From Antedon mediterranea (taxonomy: Eukaryota; Echinodermata; Crinoidea; Comatulida; Antedonidae): DNA of 64,000 bases. Position 1 is the stretch's first letter. Each line of letters begins with the position of its first letter. Below are positions 37,231 to 48,459 of this stretch, piece by piece. A program made the translations under genes and the position numbers. The stretch spans positions 1,240,001 to 1,304,000 of the forward strand of contig NC_092672.1 in NCBI RefSeq assembly GCF_964355755.1, read 5' to 3'. The notes below the pieces were generated by a model. It was not told the origin of the DNA. It ran no database searches and worked only from the letters and a program-made list of their open reading frames with translations.

Positions 37231-37527
37231 TTTATGTCCAGTCCATGATTTCCAATACAAAAAAGCTCGATTTTAAGTGTCTTATACGTCAAATATTGTG
37301 ATTTTTATCATCGTTCATGTGACGAGAGACACGATTCACACGAAACGAAAACAACAACCGATTTATCGATTGTCGCCCTCTATGTGTGAGAAGGTAAATC
37401 TGTGGGAAGTACGCCCTCTGTTATTAGGTAATTTTCTTAAAAAGAACTTGTTTTATTTTTCTAGCGAAAAAATACTGTAAAGCACCCCATGCAGTTTTTA
37501 AATAAAATTATTAATGTGAAAAAAATG

Positions 37528-37682
37528 TTGATGGACACACATTGATGGACACGCATTGATGGACACGCATTGATGGACACGCATTGATGGACACGCATTG
37601 ATGGACACGCATTGATGGACACGCATTGATGGACACGCATTGATGGACACACATTGATGGACACACATTGATGGACACAGAC
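37528..37682. repeat. 14-bp minisatellite, about 11 copies
   Basis: Unit GATGGACACGCATT with a few ACACATT variants, between the PLEKHM2 5' end and the 38.4-kb fold-back element. Confidence 0.92.
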
Positions 37683-38390
37683 GTATTTAAATTGCGAGAC
37701 TGCATCCATAGAAGGCATGGCAGCAGACTAGTGTATTTGATTGAAAGTGATAAAATAATCTAAATAAATAAAAGAGCATAGCAAAAAAGTCAAAATGTCA
37801 TTTTAATATTTATTAGTCCACAAAAATTCTGACTATAAAAAAGAAATCAAAATGTAGTTTTTTCCTAATTACTGAATACTAATTTTGCTGATTTTTTACT
37901 TAATAAAAATATTTCAAAATATACAAAACAGGATTATTTTTTAATGAAATGTACAAACTCTTTTAAAGCATGTTGACAAAAATCACAATTAAATTAAATT
38001 ACAATACCGTATAAAATATGTATCTGTATGATCTAAAGCATAAATGCTACACTTAAATTAAGTAGTAATTAATTTGCTATGTATTGAATATTTTGTCCAT
38101 GTATATATTTACTTAAAGCATAATCACAATACTGAAAACTACATATGAAATTATAATGTAAAACATTTTATTTAAAAATGTCCATCTTGGTTAAGTAAAA
38201 CCGGGACCATGTAAAAATGATTATACAGCAGTTATTGCTAACCAGTGGCCATATTCCCCAATCAAACTTAAGCAAGATATTTCTTGTATAATATTTAAAT
38301 ATTAAGTATTTCACTTAAATCAAGTTTGCAAGTTTCCCTTAAATTGCATTTATAGGAGAGTTTTTTAATTTTAAAGTTAGGTGTTCCCTT

Positions 38391-38790
38391 AAGGCCCATT
38401 TACACTAGGACGATAACGATCGACGATAAATAGACAAATGTGCATTTTTCATACATAAACAAACGAAATATAAAACCTTTTCATTCTAAAACTATAGAAT
38501 AACCTTCTATGCTTCCTTTGATGAAAATGATATTTTCACACGTCCAATCAAATGACGTCATGATTAGTAAGAGCAATAATATCGTGACAATACAACGATT
38601 TTATTGTTTTTATTTATCATGACGCCATTTGATTGGAATTTTAAAAATATTATTTTTATCAAAGACAGCATAAATGATTATCCTATAGTTCTAGAACGAA
38701 AACCTTTCTAATTTATTTTGTTTTATGTAAAAAAAATGCATGTTTATATATTTATCGTTCATAGTTATCGTCCTAGTATAAATGGGCCTT
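38391..38790. mobile_element. Fold-back element, 400 bp
   Basis: The left half begins AAGGCCCATTTACACTAGGA and the right half ends with its near-complement. Similarity between halves extends almost to the centre (shared CGTTCTAGAAC- and CAATCAAATGACGTCATGAT-like blocks). It is bounded by TT and AA so that TTAA can be read at both edges. No coding sequence. Confidence 0.78.
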
Positions 38791-39091
38791 AAGCTTAAGT
38801 GTGAATGGTGAATACAGCCACAGCACTCTATTAACTTGGGGAACACATTCCTCAAGTGGCTAGAGTATTAACTTCTATTGGATTCCAAAAGTGTCCATTA
38901 TCTTACTTCCCTGCTATTCTTAACTTACAAGCAAAATTGCTTAACTACTTCTATACAAATGAGTATATATAAGGTAATAATATAATTTACCTATTCATTT
39001 TTAGAAAAATATAATTTATTTTAACCAATCAATGGTTTACTTGTAAATACCTAATAAATAAACCATATGGTAATAGAATCAACTCTTCCAA

Positions 39092-39242
39092 TACCGGATT
39101 AGCTTTCCTTTCAGCGCTTCCCCATTTCTTGAGGTCAAAAAGGTCCCAAATCCTTTTTACCATTAAATACCGGATTAGATTTCCTTTCAGCGCTACCCCA
39201 TTTCTTGAGGTCAAAAAGGTCCCAAATCCTTTTTACCATTAA
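39092..39242. repeat. 75-bp direct duplication
   Basis: TACCGGATTAG through GGTCCCAAATCCTTTTTACC occurs twice in tandem. A weaker relative (minus-strand TTGGGACC...CACCTCAAGAAA) appears near 50,250. Confidence 0.85.
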
Positions 39243-39812
39243 AAAAAATGTAGAAAACCAGACATACTGTATTATTGCAGCTAAATGTTGTCCGCCGGTA
39301 TTGGTAGAGTTGAGTGAATCTGATAATATACTGTACTTTTAGCTAACACAGTACGATTGGTCAGTCTGTGTCGACTTTCTCTTAAAGCAACTTTTTATTA
39401 CACAATGCGACTGCAAACTTATTAACTATATGCATACAAAGCAATCACACGAATACTTTTTATAGCAAAAGACAGAAATTCTAAACTGCACAATAATGCA
39501 ATAATAATAATATCATGTAAAACCATCACCTTAATTAAATATCTGTCAGTGTTCTTTGTCTGATATTTTTATGTATTGTTTTTTTCGTTTTGTAATGCAC
39601 ACAATTAGCTTTTCTAGCATATAGAAAAGCATAAACCAAAATACAGTAAATAAATAAAGAAAAATGGGCCAAAACCCCAAAGTATTGGGATAATAGTGTC
39701 TTAAAGCAGCCTCATATGGAATGCAAAAAAATATGTCCAAATTGATAATATTAATGTTACATATTGCAATAAAAACCTATTTATTAGTACTTTTTTATTT
39801 TATGATAAAGGT

Positions 39813-40345
39813 GATCTAACGTAACTAATGCGTTCTATGATCTAACGTTAACTAACGTGATCAAACGTTAACTAACGCGATCTAATGTTAACTAACACGA
39901 TCTAACGTTAACTAACGCAATCTAACGTTAATTAACATGATTCAACAATAACATGATCTAACGTTAACTAACCATAACTAACGCGATCTAACGTTAACTA
40001 ACGCAATCTAACGTTAACTAACGCAATCTAACGTTAACTAACGCAATCTAACGTTAATTAACATGATTCAACGATAAAATGATCTAACGATAACATGATC
40101 TAACGTTAACTAACCATAACTAACGCGATCTAACGTTAACTAACGCAATCTAACGTTAACTAACATGATTCAACGATAACATGATCTAACGTTAACTAAC
40201 CATAACTAACGCGATCTAACGTTAACTAACGCAATCTAACATTAACTAACATGATTCAACGATAACATGATCTAACGTTAACTAACCATAACTAACGCGA
40301 TCTAACGTAAACAAACGCAATTTAATGCTAACAAACGCAAGGTTA
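39813..40345. repeat. Complex tandem array of a GATCTAACGTTAACTAAC unit
   Basis: Roughly 15-bp units (GATCTAACGTTAACTAACGC variants) are organised in longer blocks that include CATGATTCAACGATAAC and ACTAACCATAACTAACGC. HpaI-type GTTAAC recurs throughout. It lies downstream of the sialyltransferase stop. Confidence 0.88.
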
Positions 40346-40582
40346 TTTGTACTTACTCAAAATATGCTATTGAATACTCAACGGAAAATCTACACTCAAC
40401 ATTAATTCAAAATCAAAGATGTCAAATCCCAAAATATAAATAATGAACTCTATCTCATTTATGCTGTTTAAATTTAAAAATTTATAATCTAACATTTACT
40501 GAGTCGCATAAAAAATGATGAGCAAGATACAACAGTATCTTCAGTGGGAAAGACAACGGTTTTAAAATATCAATTATCTGAA

Positions 40583-40871
40583 CTATAGGTGGCGACGTTT
40601 TACTGGGTACCTTTTCTTGATCAATTTTGCTTTGTTCTGATTCTTCATAAACGGTGTCTCAATCTTTTTTTCATCCATTGTGATGTTCCATGAAGGTGCG
40701 TGAAACGTCATGTTGTAACGTCGACCCCAACGGGCAAAAACTGCTTTCTCCGTCAAAAATCTATGTCCAGTTCCTTTGCGTGCTTCATTCCATGAGTAGT
40801 ACTTGCACTCAGCCAAGCTGCTGTTTGGACTTTGATAATAATGGTACTTCTTTATCTCACCTGGATGTGTT
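40583..40871 (-). CDS. Sialyltransferase exon 5 (motifs III and VS, stop)
   Basis: Starts THPGEIKKYHYYQSP, contains GTGHRFLTEKAVFARWGRR, and ends in a Lys/Arg-rich tail VKRRHL before TAG. Human has KGSHHRFITEKRVFKNWAR. Confidence 0.94.
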
Positions 40872-43800
40872 CTGAAAAACCAAATGACAAGTTAGAACAC
40901 TTTAATTATATAATAGAAAGATAGCTAAATAATAAGGTCATTGATCAGGTGTTGAAAAGTGTAGTGGATTGGTCCAAAGTGCTTTAAGCTCTGTCTACAC
41001 TATCAAATTAGTTTGAAAAAAAAAAATGTGTTATGTGCACAAGTGGTAGTGATATGATACATCCTGTCCATATATGGGCATATCACATTGATTTTTTTTG
41101 TCACATAAAGTTTGATAGTGTAGACAGAGCTTTACTGTACAGTATAAATGCACTGTACAGTATAAATGCTAATGTTTTGTTGTTAAGTTATTATACAGTT
41201 TGTTTTCTATTATATTTAGTACTAAAGATCCCAGTAAGACGTGGATTCCATCTATTTGGGATCCGTTAACTGTTCAGTTATTCATCATCTATTTAGGATC
41301 CGTTAACTGTTCAGTTATTCATCATCTATTTAGGATCCGTTAACTGTTCAGTTATTCATCATCTATTTGGGATCCGTTAACTGTTCAGTTATTCATCATC
41401 TATTTGGGATCCGTTAACTGTTCAGTTATTCATCATCTATTTGGGATCCGTTAACTGTTCAATTATTCATCATCTATTTGCTATTATATTATTGTTTTGT
41501 TATTTTACAGTTTTAAATAAAAATAAATGTCTATTAAAAGTTTACATTAACAGGTGGAACAGAACCGTGGAGCGGGGTTACTTACTGGCAATGATCCTCC
41601 GGTATAAACCCATACAAATTCACTTTGTCACAGATGTCAATGGCCATAAGCATGGTGAACCAGCCAGTTGATAACCATGTCTTGGTTTTTTGTCTGTCAA
41701 TAAAAAAAACACTAAAATACTTAAACTGTACAATTGCCATTTTTAGTGTTAACATACTGTAGTGTAATAGTACTGTAGCAGACTTTGATAATATGTAATT
41801 TTCTAATGTTATTAAAAGTTAGTGAAATTTTGATTTAATATTCACAATTATGGGAAATTCCCCAGCAAAATGAAATTATTATGGACAATTTAATAATTCT
41901 ATGTGATGTAAAGGCCTTCTTCTGGATTTTCCTCATTGTGCATTGGAGCATTAAATCACAGCATTGTACAATTTTGTTTTTATGACCACCAAGCAAAACT
42001 ACAATACAATGTCAAGTTAACAACTCTACTGCACCTGCTCAAACCCGTCTCCTTCTCAAAGATGATACCTGCGTAATCTTCCCCCTTGAGGGACTCGGCA
42101 TAGAACTTGGTATTGGGGTACAATTTTGGCAATGTTTTGGCAGCCTTTAGTATCCCTTCATGCTTCTTTTGGTACAAACCCCAAGTGATAACAACATCAG
42201 GAGACACATCGCCAGCAAACAGATATTTTTGATTAATGTACGCCTTCACAGCATTAAAGGAACCCATGCGGATAGTTGTGCGATTTCCGACGTCCTCATG
42301 ATAGATTCCGGAAGGAGCATTGTTCATTCGAATCACACATTGGTTGGCGTCAATTTCTTTTCCGAGTCCTCGTCCCATCAGCTGTCCAGAGCTGGATACC
42401 AGCGCGCACACGCTGCAGTTGTAATCTAGCGTCTGAAAAACATTAAATCAATTTAAGAGATCATGTAAAAAATATTCTACTGCAGTTACTATATTTGCTT
42501 ACTTAATATAAACTTGTGATAGTTTGTTCCTATATGAAGTTCATTATAAAGATGTATTGTCTCCCAAAAACATGAAAAATGAAGATTAATTAAATCAGAC
42601 TTTTAATGTTATTTTGTAGTTTTAATAAAGTTAATCACTTCCATAGAAAAACAAATGAAAACAAATAAAGTTTTCACTTATATAAATTGACAAAATAAAT
42701 GGTTAAATTCAACCAAAAACCCACTGGCTGGCTGCCAATTTGACAATTTTTTGCTTTTTCGATTCAATTTTTGGTCAAAGTTTCATTAAAATGGCATATT
42801 CAACAAAAATGTTGTTAAGAATTATTTTTTCAAGTGGACAATACATCTTTAAGGTAAACACTGTAAATAGGAACAGTGTGTATAATTACAAAGAAGTAGG
42901 CACAGACAACACTTATTTGTCCATTCGAGTCCATATCATGATCTTTAGAATAATTACGATACGATAGTATTGTCATTTACACAACAAGATACAAATGAAA
43001 TTTGGTTGATTACATTTGATATAAATACAATAACAAAGAAATTACAGCAATCTAACCAACTTGCTATTAAATACATGAATCGAATAATGTATACCTGTTT
43101 ACTATCTGCTAAAGATATGTAATATTTTCTGACAGAAATGATTTCAGGTGGTTTTGTGGGCTTTACTACTTTACTGCTGTTGGCTGATGTCTTCTCATTT
43201 TCTTCTCTTGTTTTTATCAAAGTTTTATTCACATAAAGAAAAGTGTCCTCTTGAGCAGGTATATGATATAGTTTTGTGAGTAATAGAGATGTCGCGTTGG
43301 CATTCAAATAGTCAGATCGTACTTTGGCATGCGAGTTGACATACTGTTGTGTGTAGAACATACAAAAACATATCATAAATATTCCATAGCAAACCAAAGT
43401 ATATAGAAGAATTTGTTTGTTCTGAAACGAAAAGAAAAGCATGTGTAAAAATCAGAAATATGCTGTAGCCACCATCATGTATGATGCAGCTAGGCACAGT
43501 AGGACCTTGTTTTGCCAAAACCCCTACACATTATAGTAGCATGAATAATTTAGTTAATAAATAAATATAAATAATTTAATAATAATTAATAAATAAACAT
43601 CACATTCACTCACTCTGCTCATCAAAAATACAAAACGGTACTATACTACTATATAGGCTACATTACAACTCAACAAAAAAATGTTCACTCTACTCTACTA
43701 GCCTACCTAGGCACACAGTTGTATTTGCAGTCCGCCTACTATCTAACAAGGAGCAAATACCAAATGACATAAAAGATTCACAAACAATTTCAATATTTAA

Positions 43801-44290
43801 GGCTGCTCTAACAAAACACTATATTTCATGTTATGTATAATTTATTTGTATTTTTCTTGTATATGGTTTTATCTTTAACTGATTGTATTGTATGGAGTGA
43901 GTGCAGAATCTGTTTGGGCTTTAGCCTATTCTCATTCCTGGTTATTTTTACATTGATGACCGAATAAATATTATTATAACAACCGAAAAAAAAAAAAAAA
44001 AAGAAACCTAAAATACCCAAAAATACCGGGCATAAATACTAAGGCATCTAATCCATGGTTTAGGCCTACACGGATTACACGAATCCTCTAGTTAGCATAC
44101 TTTTTAGAGAGAGGCCTGGTCACCGGTTGCTCTCTGAGTGATAGTAGAGATACTCAGCTGATATCCGCCTATCTATAGTCTAGAGGTCTATTATGCCACC
44201 CACTAGAGAGAGTAGTTTAAGTAGGCCTAGTAAGCCTAGTAGTAGTAGACTAGCCTTTCTAGGCCAAGACAGTAAGTAACTCACCTCCAT
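40583..44290 (-). CDS. ST6GALNAC-family alpha-2,6-sialyltransferase, complete, 5 coding exons
   Basis: Predicted Golgi type II enzyme of family GT29, moving sialic acid from CMP-sialic acid to a GalNAc-containing glycan. Exons 5' to 3': 44285-44290, 43095-43421, 42035-42432, 41586-41693, 40583-40871; phases agree, giving 1,128 nt and 375 aa. Residues about 5-26 form the signal anchor (ILLYTLVCYGIFMICFCMFY), followed by a stem with N-glycosylation sequons. Sialylmotif L begins CSVCALVSSSGQ and includes CVIRMNNAP and VGNRTTIRM. Motif S is STGWFTMLMAIDICDKVN. Motif III is YHYY (289-292). Motif VS is HRFLTE (H316, E321). The short catalytic domain and RMNNAP..G...DVGNRT resemble ST6GALNAC3/5/6 rather than ST3Gal or ST8Sia. 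Which of the vertebrate III-VI members it matches best cannot be decided by eye, so no symbol is given. Confidence 0.92.
40987..41131. mobile_element. MITE-A copy 10 (sialyltransferase intron 4)
   Basis: AGCTCTGTCTACACTATCAA ... GATAGTGTAGACAGAGCT with TTA on both sides. Confidence 0.85.
41249..41478. repeat. 37-bp tandem repeat, about 6 copies (sialyltransferase intron 4)
   Basis: Unit CATCTATTTGGGATCCGTTA plus ACTGTTCAGTTATTCAT; copies differ only at TTGGG/TTAGG and one base at the end, so it is young. Confidence 0.94.
41586..41693 (-). CDS. Sialyltransferase exon 4 (sialylmotif S)
   Basis: Codes KTWLSTGWFTMLMAIDICDK and then VNLYGFIPEDHC; human ST6GALNAC5 has NTWLSTGWFTMTIALELCDR. The acceptor is TTGACAG|ACAAAA and the donor is GCCA|GTAAGT. 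Confidence 0.94.
42035..42432 (-). CDS. Sialyltransferase exon 3 (sialylmotif L)
   Basis: Starts TLDYNCSVCALVSSSGQ, carries all of motif L, and ends EKETGLSR. The acceptor is TTTTTCAG|ACGCTA and the donor is GAGCAG|GTGCAG. Confidence 0.94.
42549..42849. mobile_element. MITE-C copy 1 (sialyltransferase intron 2)
   Basis: About 300 bp with inverted ends AAGATGTATTGTCTCCCAAA and TGGACAATACATCTT. Flanked by TA (or ATAA/TTAA if the ends are drawn one base in). Internally TAATAAAGTTAATCA and CCACTGGCTGGCTGCCAAT are shared with copy 2. Confidence 0.82.
43095..43421 (-). CDS. Sialyltransferase exon 2 (membrane anchor and stem)
   Basis: 109 codons: hydrophobic anchor, then a Lys/Thr/Ser-rich stem containing NATS and NKT sequons. 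The acceptor is CGTTTCAG|AACAAA and the donor is CAG|GTATAC, phase 0. Confidence 0.88.
43745..44003 (+). mobile_element. 5'-truncated LINE 3' end with poly(A), in sialyltransferase intron 1
   Basis: In the plus frame it reads QIPNDIKDSQTISIFKAALT and then KHYISCYV and TAA (43,838-43,840). That is the common C-terminus of CR1/L2/jockey-type ORF2 proteins (form LP.DI..S.S...FK..L...Y). It is followed by about 145 bp of 3' UTR, GAATAAATATTATTATAACA and an A-run (43,986-44,002). It sits in reverse orientation to the host gene. The 5' edge is approximate. Confidence 0.65.
44285..44290 (-). CDS. Sialyltransferase exon 1: two-codon coding exon (Met-Glu)
   Basis: ATGGAG followed by GTGAGT. Exon 2 is open from its acceptor in phase 0 and begins NKQILLYTL with no upstream Met in the exon, and this is the nearest plausible start with a donor in phase. 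It gives a short cytoplasmic tail before the anchor. An alternative is initiation at a Met inside the anchor. Confidence 0.55.
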
Positions 44291-44299
44291 AATAAAACT

Positions 44300-45930
44300 A
44301 TACTTTTAATAATCATTGGTGTTTATTTTGAAAGTACATTTTATACTATAGTATAAAAACGGGACCAAACACAAATCGACGAACAAGTTGATAACTTGGC
44401 TGTTCTTAAGATCTTATAGATACACGACACTGACATGATGTACGCGTCGGTGGGTTTGCGCTATTTACTTTCTATTGACTATGGTGTGGGTGCGTACGTC
44501 GTCAACGTCATAAATAAGAGCGCCACCATGCTTTCAGCAAGGTTGAAGACCATATTATTTTAAAGGATTTAAAACACAAGGGACAAAGGAGTGTAAATAT
44601 AGTAGGCTTAATTAAATTGTAGATTCAGAAAGTGTAAAACAACAGCAATGACACAAATTACCGGATAATATTATTGTTTTAATTTCAAGTGCACATAATC
44701 ATGACGAATTACATTGTTTCATCTTTATTTTCGATTGTTATTTGGATCAAAGGATAAACAAATCAAACATAATCATAGGCCCGGGTGCATCCCGACCTCC
44801 CTGATCATTAAATTAAAAATAATTTTATTCGGATGACATGATTATCGTTGATAATTATTTCTCGACACACAGAACCTTTATGGATAGGCCTATTATGGAT
44901 TAAATTTTTATCGGATAATTAAATTTGATTCGAAATTAGTCCGGGTATACCAAGTACCACTGAGTAGGCCTACACAGTCGATGTTTATATAATAAGTTTA
45001 TATATTGATAATTAGTTGAATACACAGTCTTTGTTGTCACAGAAGTATTCACTTTGACCAAAATTGGATCGATAAAAGGAATATTAATCTGAAGAAATGA
45101 TATAGGCCTACCATCCTACATGGGGGCCTACTAATTAGGAATAGTCTATGAAATTGAATTTAAGCATTACATTTCATCTTTATTAATAATTCGATGTTTA
45201 AGGGCAATACATCTTTGGGTGTAAATAGACCACCCTCGTAAAATATTGTTAGAATAAAATAAATTAAAATTTAAAAATAAATGGTTTATAGGACTGACGT
45301 GTGAACGGAACTCTTGGTCTCTAAGACACGAAAATAACATTCCGGGGATAGAAGACTACACGTCCGTATAAAGTAAAAAATTTAATTTAACAACATCATC
45401 ATCATCTAAAATAAAATACATTAAAAATGACACTACAGAGACTACATTGAGTTCTACGCCTATATGTTTTAACTTTATACTACTAAGTACTATGATCATG
45501 TTTTAATATCACACATCACAGGGTAGTAATTTTGCTTTACTGTCGTGAGATATTTAAGTCACAGATAATATTCAATCTCCTAGCGTTCCAGCCCCCCATC
45601 AATTTGCCTCATCCCATAAATGGAGGTACAGTAGACTTACATCTCAGAGATACAAACAAGTAAACAATACTATAAATAGGCCTACAAATAATCAATATAT
45701 TTACTTTTTGAATGATCCTTATAAATGACATGGCATGCACAGTCTTCCCCATACAGTCGACATCAGTCCTAAAATGTTAATGCCAATATGAGTAGCTTTT
45801 TAATATTGCACACGTTTTAGTGATTAATTTTTATTACGATGGGTGATTGAATGCATAGGCCTACGTTTTGTTTGACCAGGTTCGAATTATTGATTTTCTC
45901 CCACGGTTTATGATTTAACAGCTGAAGATG
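44300..45930. other. Intergenic, includes sialyltransferase upstream region
   Basis: 44,400-44,540 is GC-richer (TACGTCGTCAACGTCA, GCGCCACCATG) and lies 110-250 bp upstream of the presumed start codon, so it is the likeliest place for the promoter. I see no clear TATA box. The rest is AT-rich with no exon. Confidence 0.4.
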
Positions 45931-45934
45931 CGCT

Positions 45935-46530
45935 GACGCTGAGTTCGGATTTAGGGACGATCCATCGCGTCGTGATTGGTCTAAATTACTAAAGCTTTGT
46001 ACTCCACACTCTAGAGGCGCAATACAAGGACGTAACGCAGCGTAAATGATTTAAAGCGTGGTTCCCCACTAGCGACGCAACACAAGGACGTAACGCAACG
46101 CAAGAGAATTGACCAATCACAAGCGATGGCTTATTCGCTTGTGATTGCTCTGTCTATAACTTTGCTTGTCATTGGTTAAAACGCTTGCTTTGCGTTTACG
46201 TCCTTGCGTTACGTTCTAGTGGGAACCAAGCTTTACCAATGAGAATTGAAGCGATAGATTATTCGAACTGTCGCTTGTCATTGGTCAACTTGCCTGCGTC
46301 TACGTCCTCGCGTTGCGTCCTAGTAGTGGGAGAACAAATCTGAACTTGGTTCACACTCATGCGTGGTTCCCGCTAGAGACGCAACACAACGTCGTTCTAG
46401 TGGAACCACGCTTTACAAGCGATGAATTATACAATGGGTCGCTTGTCATTGGTCAACTCCCGCTTGGGTTGCGTCCTAGTGAGAGCCAAGCTTTACATCA
46501 GGACGCAACGCGAGGACGCAGACACAACGC
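45935..46530. mobile_element. Nested MITE-B cluster
   Basis: At least four overlapping copies. A complete young copy (46,055-46,232; flanks TAA/TTA) interrupts an older copy whose halves are 46,010-46,051 and 46,236-46,322. A small 52-bp palindromic derivative (about 46,361-46,412) interrupts another whose halves surround it up to about 46,495. Further terminal-repeat pieces follow to 46,530. Confidence 0.75.
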
Positions 46531-47524
46531 AAGTAAAACAAGCGTATCGATGTATAATTACTGCTGTTGACATAAAATATATGTATTAAAATGCATCAAA
46601 TGCTAAATCACCATATCCAACTACTAATAACAACGCTTCATAGTGATGTTTGTCAGTGTATGTTAAATAATCAATATTCAATTCACCAATATTATATCTA
46701 CGTAATCATGTGACATTTACAACAAGATAAGGAACTGTACAACACGCCTGCATAATAATAAGCCTATGTTATAAGTTATTATGGTGTGGTATGATTAAAT
46801 TTTAGAGGGATGTTTCAGTGTTTAGTAGGTAGAGGTTCACATCAGTGGCCGGCTTTATGTTGGTCTTGGATCTTATGAACTAATATTATACTGTGTATGT
46901 TTGTATTGTTTGTAACCAACTTGCCCATTGGCCCATGGTTTTATCTTCCAAATTTTTTTAAAATAAATTAATAATAGTAATTATAAACCTTAACCACCCT
47001 TGTCCTATTTCAAGCAGTACTTGTTAATACCAGGTCGATGACGTCATCTATTGTTATGTGCAATACATAAAAATAGAGATAACTAGATAACGATCTCCCA
47101 TCTTTACAATACTGTACATCGTCATTAAGTTTATTATAAACACAACAATATTAATTATAATATTCTTATGTCAGCTTCAACATGCGTGGATGCATCTGTT
47201 AAGACAGGTGAATAAAAACACGTAACAATTACTTTATTTACATAATTTTTTTAATAAGAGTACAGTACTATAACAATGAACGTATACAACGTTTATTCGC
47301 CGTAAAAAACACAGTGATGAGTACTATACCAGGGAAGAGTGCAATTAAACTCTTCCCTGATTAGTACAGTGTTAATTCTATATGCAGTCTCCTTATCAAC
47401 AACAAATAACGATTACAACTTATATATTTCTGTGTCTACATCAGTTTAGTCTAGCAGAAGTGACGTACACTTAATCTATATGTACGGCAGTACAGCGGTG
47501 TAAATGAAGTTGAAAAAAATGGTA

Positions 47525-47815
47525 CAATCTACCACCATTCAAAAATGGTACATTGTACCACAACCATTAAAGAATGGTACATTTACTACAACCATTAAAG
47601 AATAGTACACTGTACCACAACCACTCACAAAATGGTACACTGTACCACAACCATTCACATATTATGGTACACTGTACCACAACCATTCACATATGATACA
47701 CTGTACCACAACCATTCACAAATGGTACACTGTACCACAACCATTCACAAAATGGTACACTGTACCACAACCATTCACAAATGGTATACTGTACCACAAC
47801 CATTCTTACCACATT
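47525..47815. repeat. Minisatellite of about 27-30 bp, about 10 copies
   Basis: Unit AATGGTACACTGTACCACAA plus CCATTCACA. The first half is itself near-palindromic (GGTACACTGTACC). Located 0.65 kb past the RERE stop, possibly in or just beyond its 3' UTR. Confidence 0.9.
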
Positions 47816-47830
47816 GCAAACCCATGATTG

Positions 47831-47836
47831 TTTATT
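47831..47836 (-). terminator. Candidate RERE polyadenylation signal (AATAAA)
   Basis: AATAAA on the minus strand about 620 bases past the RERE stop, next to a minisatellite. Supported only by motif and position. Confidence 0.3.
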
Positions 47837-48459
47837 TTATTTTCTAATAAAAAAAATTCCCAAAAATCTCCCCAACATGATCTAAAATTTGTCTGTAATT
47901 CCTCTCTTTGCTATCGTTCCTTATCGATGACGTTTTCTTAATTAATTTACATTCTAACTCTCTACAGCTATATCTGTTACTTTCTCCACTAGATTTCATC
48001 CCATATTTGCGTTATCTTTATCAATTAGGATTTTCTGTAAAAGCTAGAAAGTACTGAAATACAGAATTGGTTCTCATCTAGCACACAATTTGTACAAATC
48101 ATTAAGGCCAAAACCGAAGTAAGAGAAAGGCTTACAATCCCAAGTTTGTAAGCAAACACTTACAAATGCAAATTACTCACAATTCAATTGTGTTTTTTAA
48201 CACTTATCACCAACTTGTCTTCAGACCACAGAGAGGGTTTTACTCGAGTCACTATTGTATTGCAAACGAGGGTGGACGTGACGTCCTGTCGAGAGAAATT
48301 CAAACCCGTTTAAAGTTCTTGCGCCGACCTAAAAACCATGGATGGAGGGCTTGTCATACGACACAATCTGAGTTCGCTTTTAAACAACCAATACCTACTC
48401 ATTTTATGTAGTTGATAAATTAAATATTCTATTTTTGTTACAGATCTTATTTTTAATGT

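Noticed and set aside
46880-46980. Possible LINE 3' UTR (TGTTTGTATTGTTTGTAACC, TTTTATCTTCC, AAATAAATTAATAATAG)
   Set aside because: No coding remnant or clear tail; similarity to the 43.8-kb element is limited to short AT-rich words.
48166-48411. Plus-strand ORF of 81 aa just past the RERE stop
   Set aside because: Lies in the probable RERE 3' UTR with no conserved residues and no splice partner.
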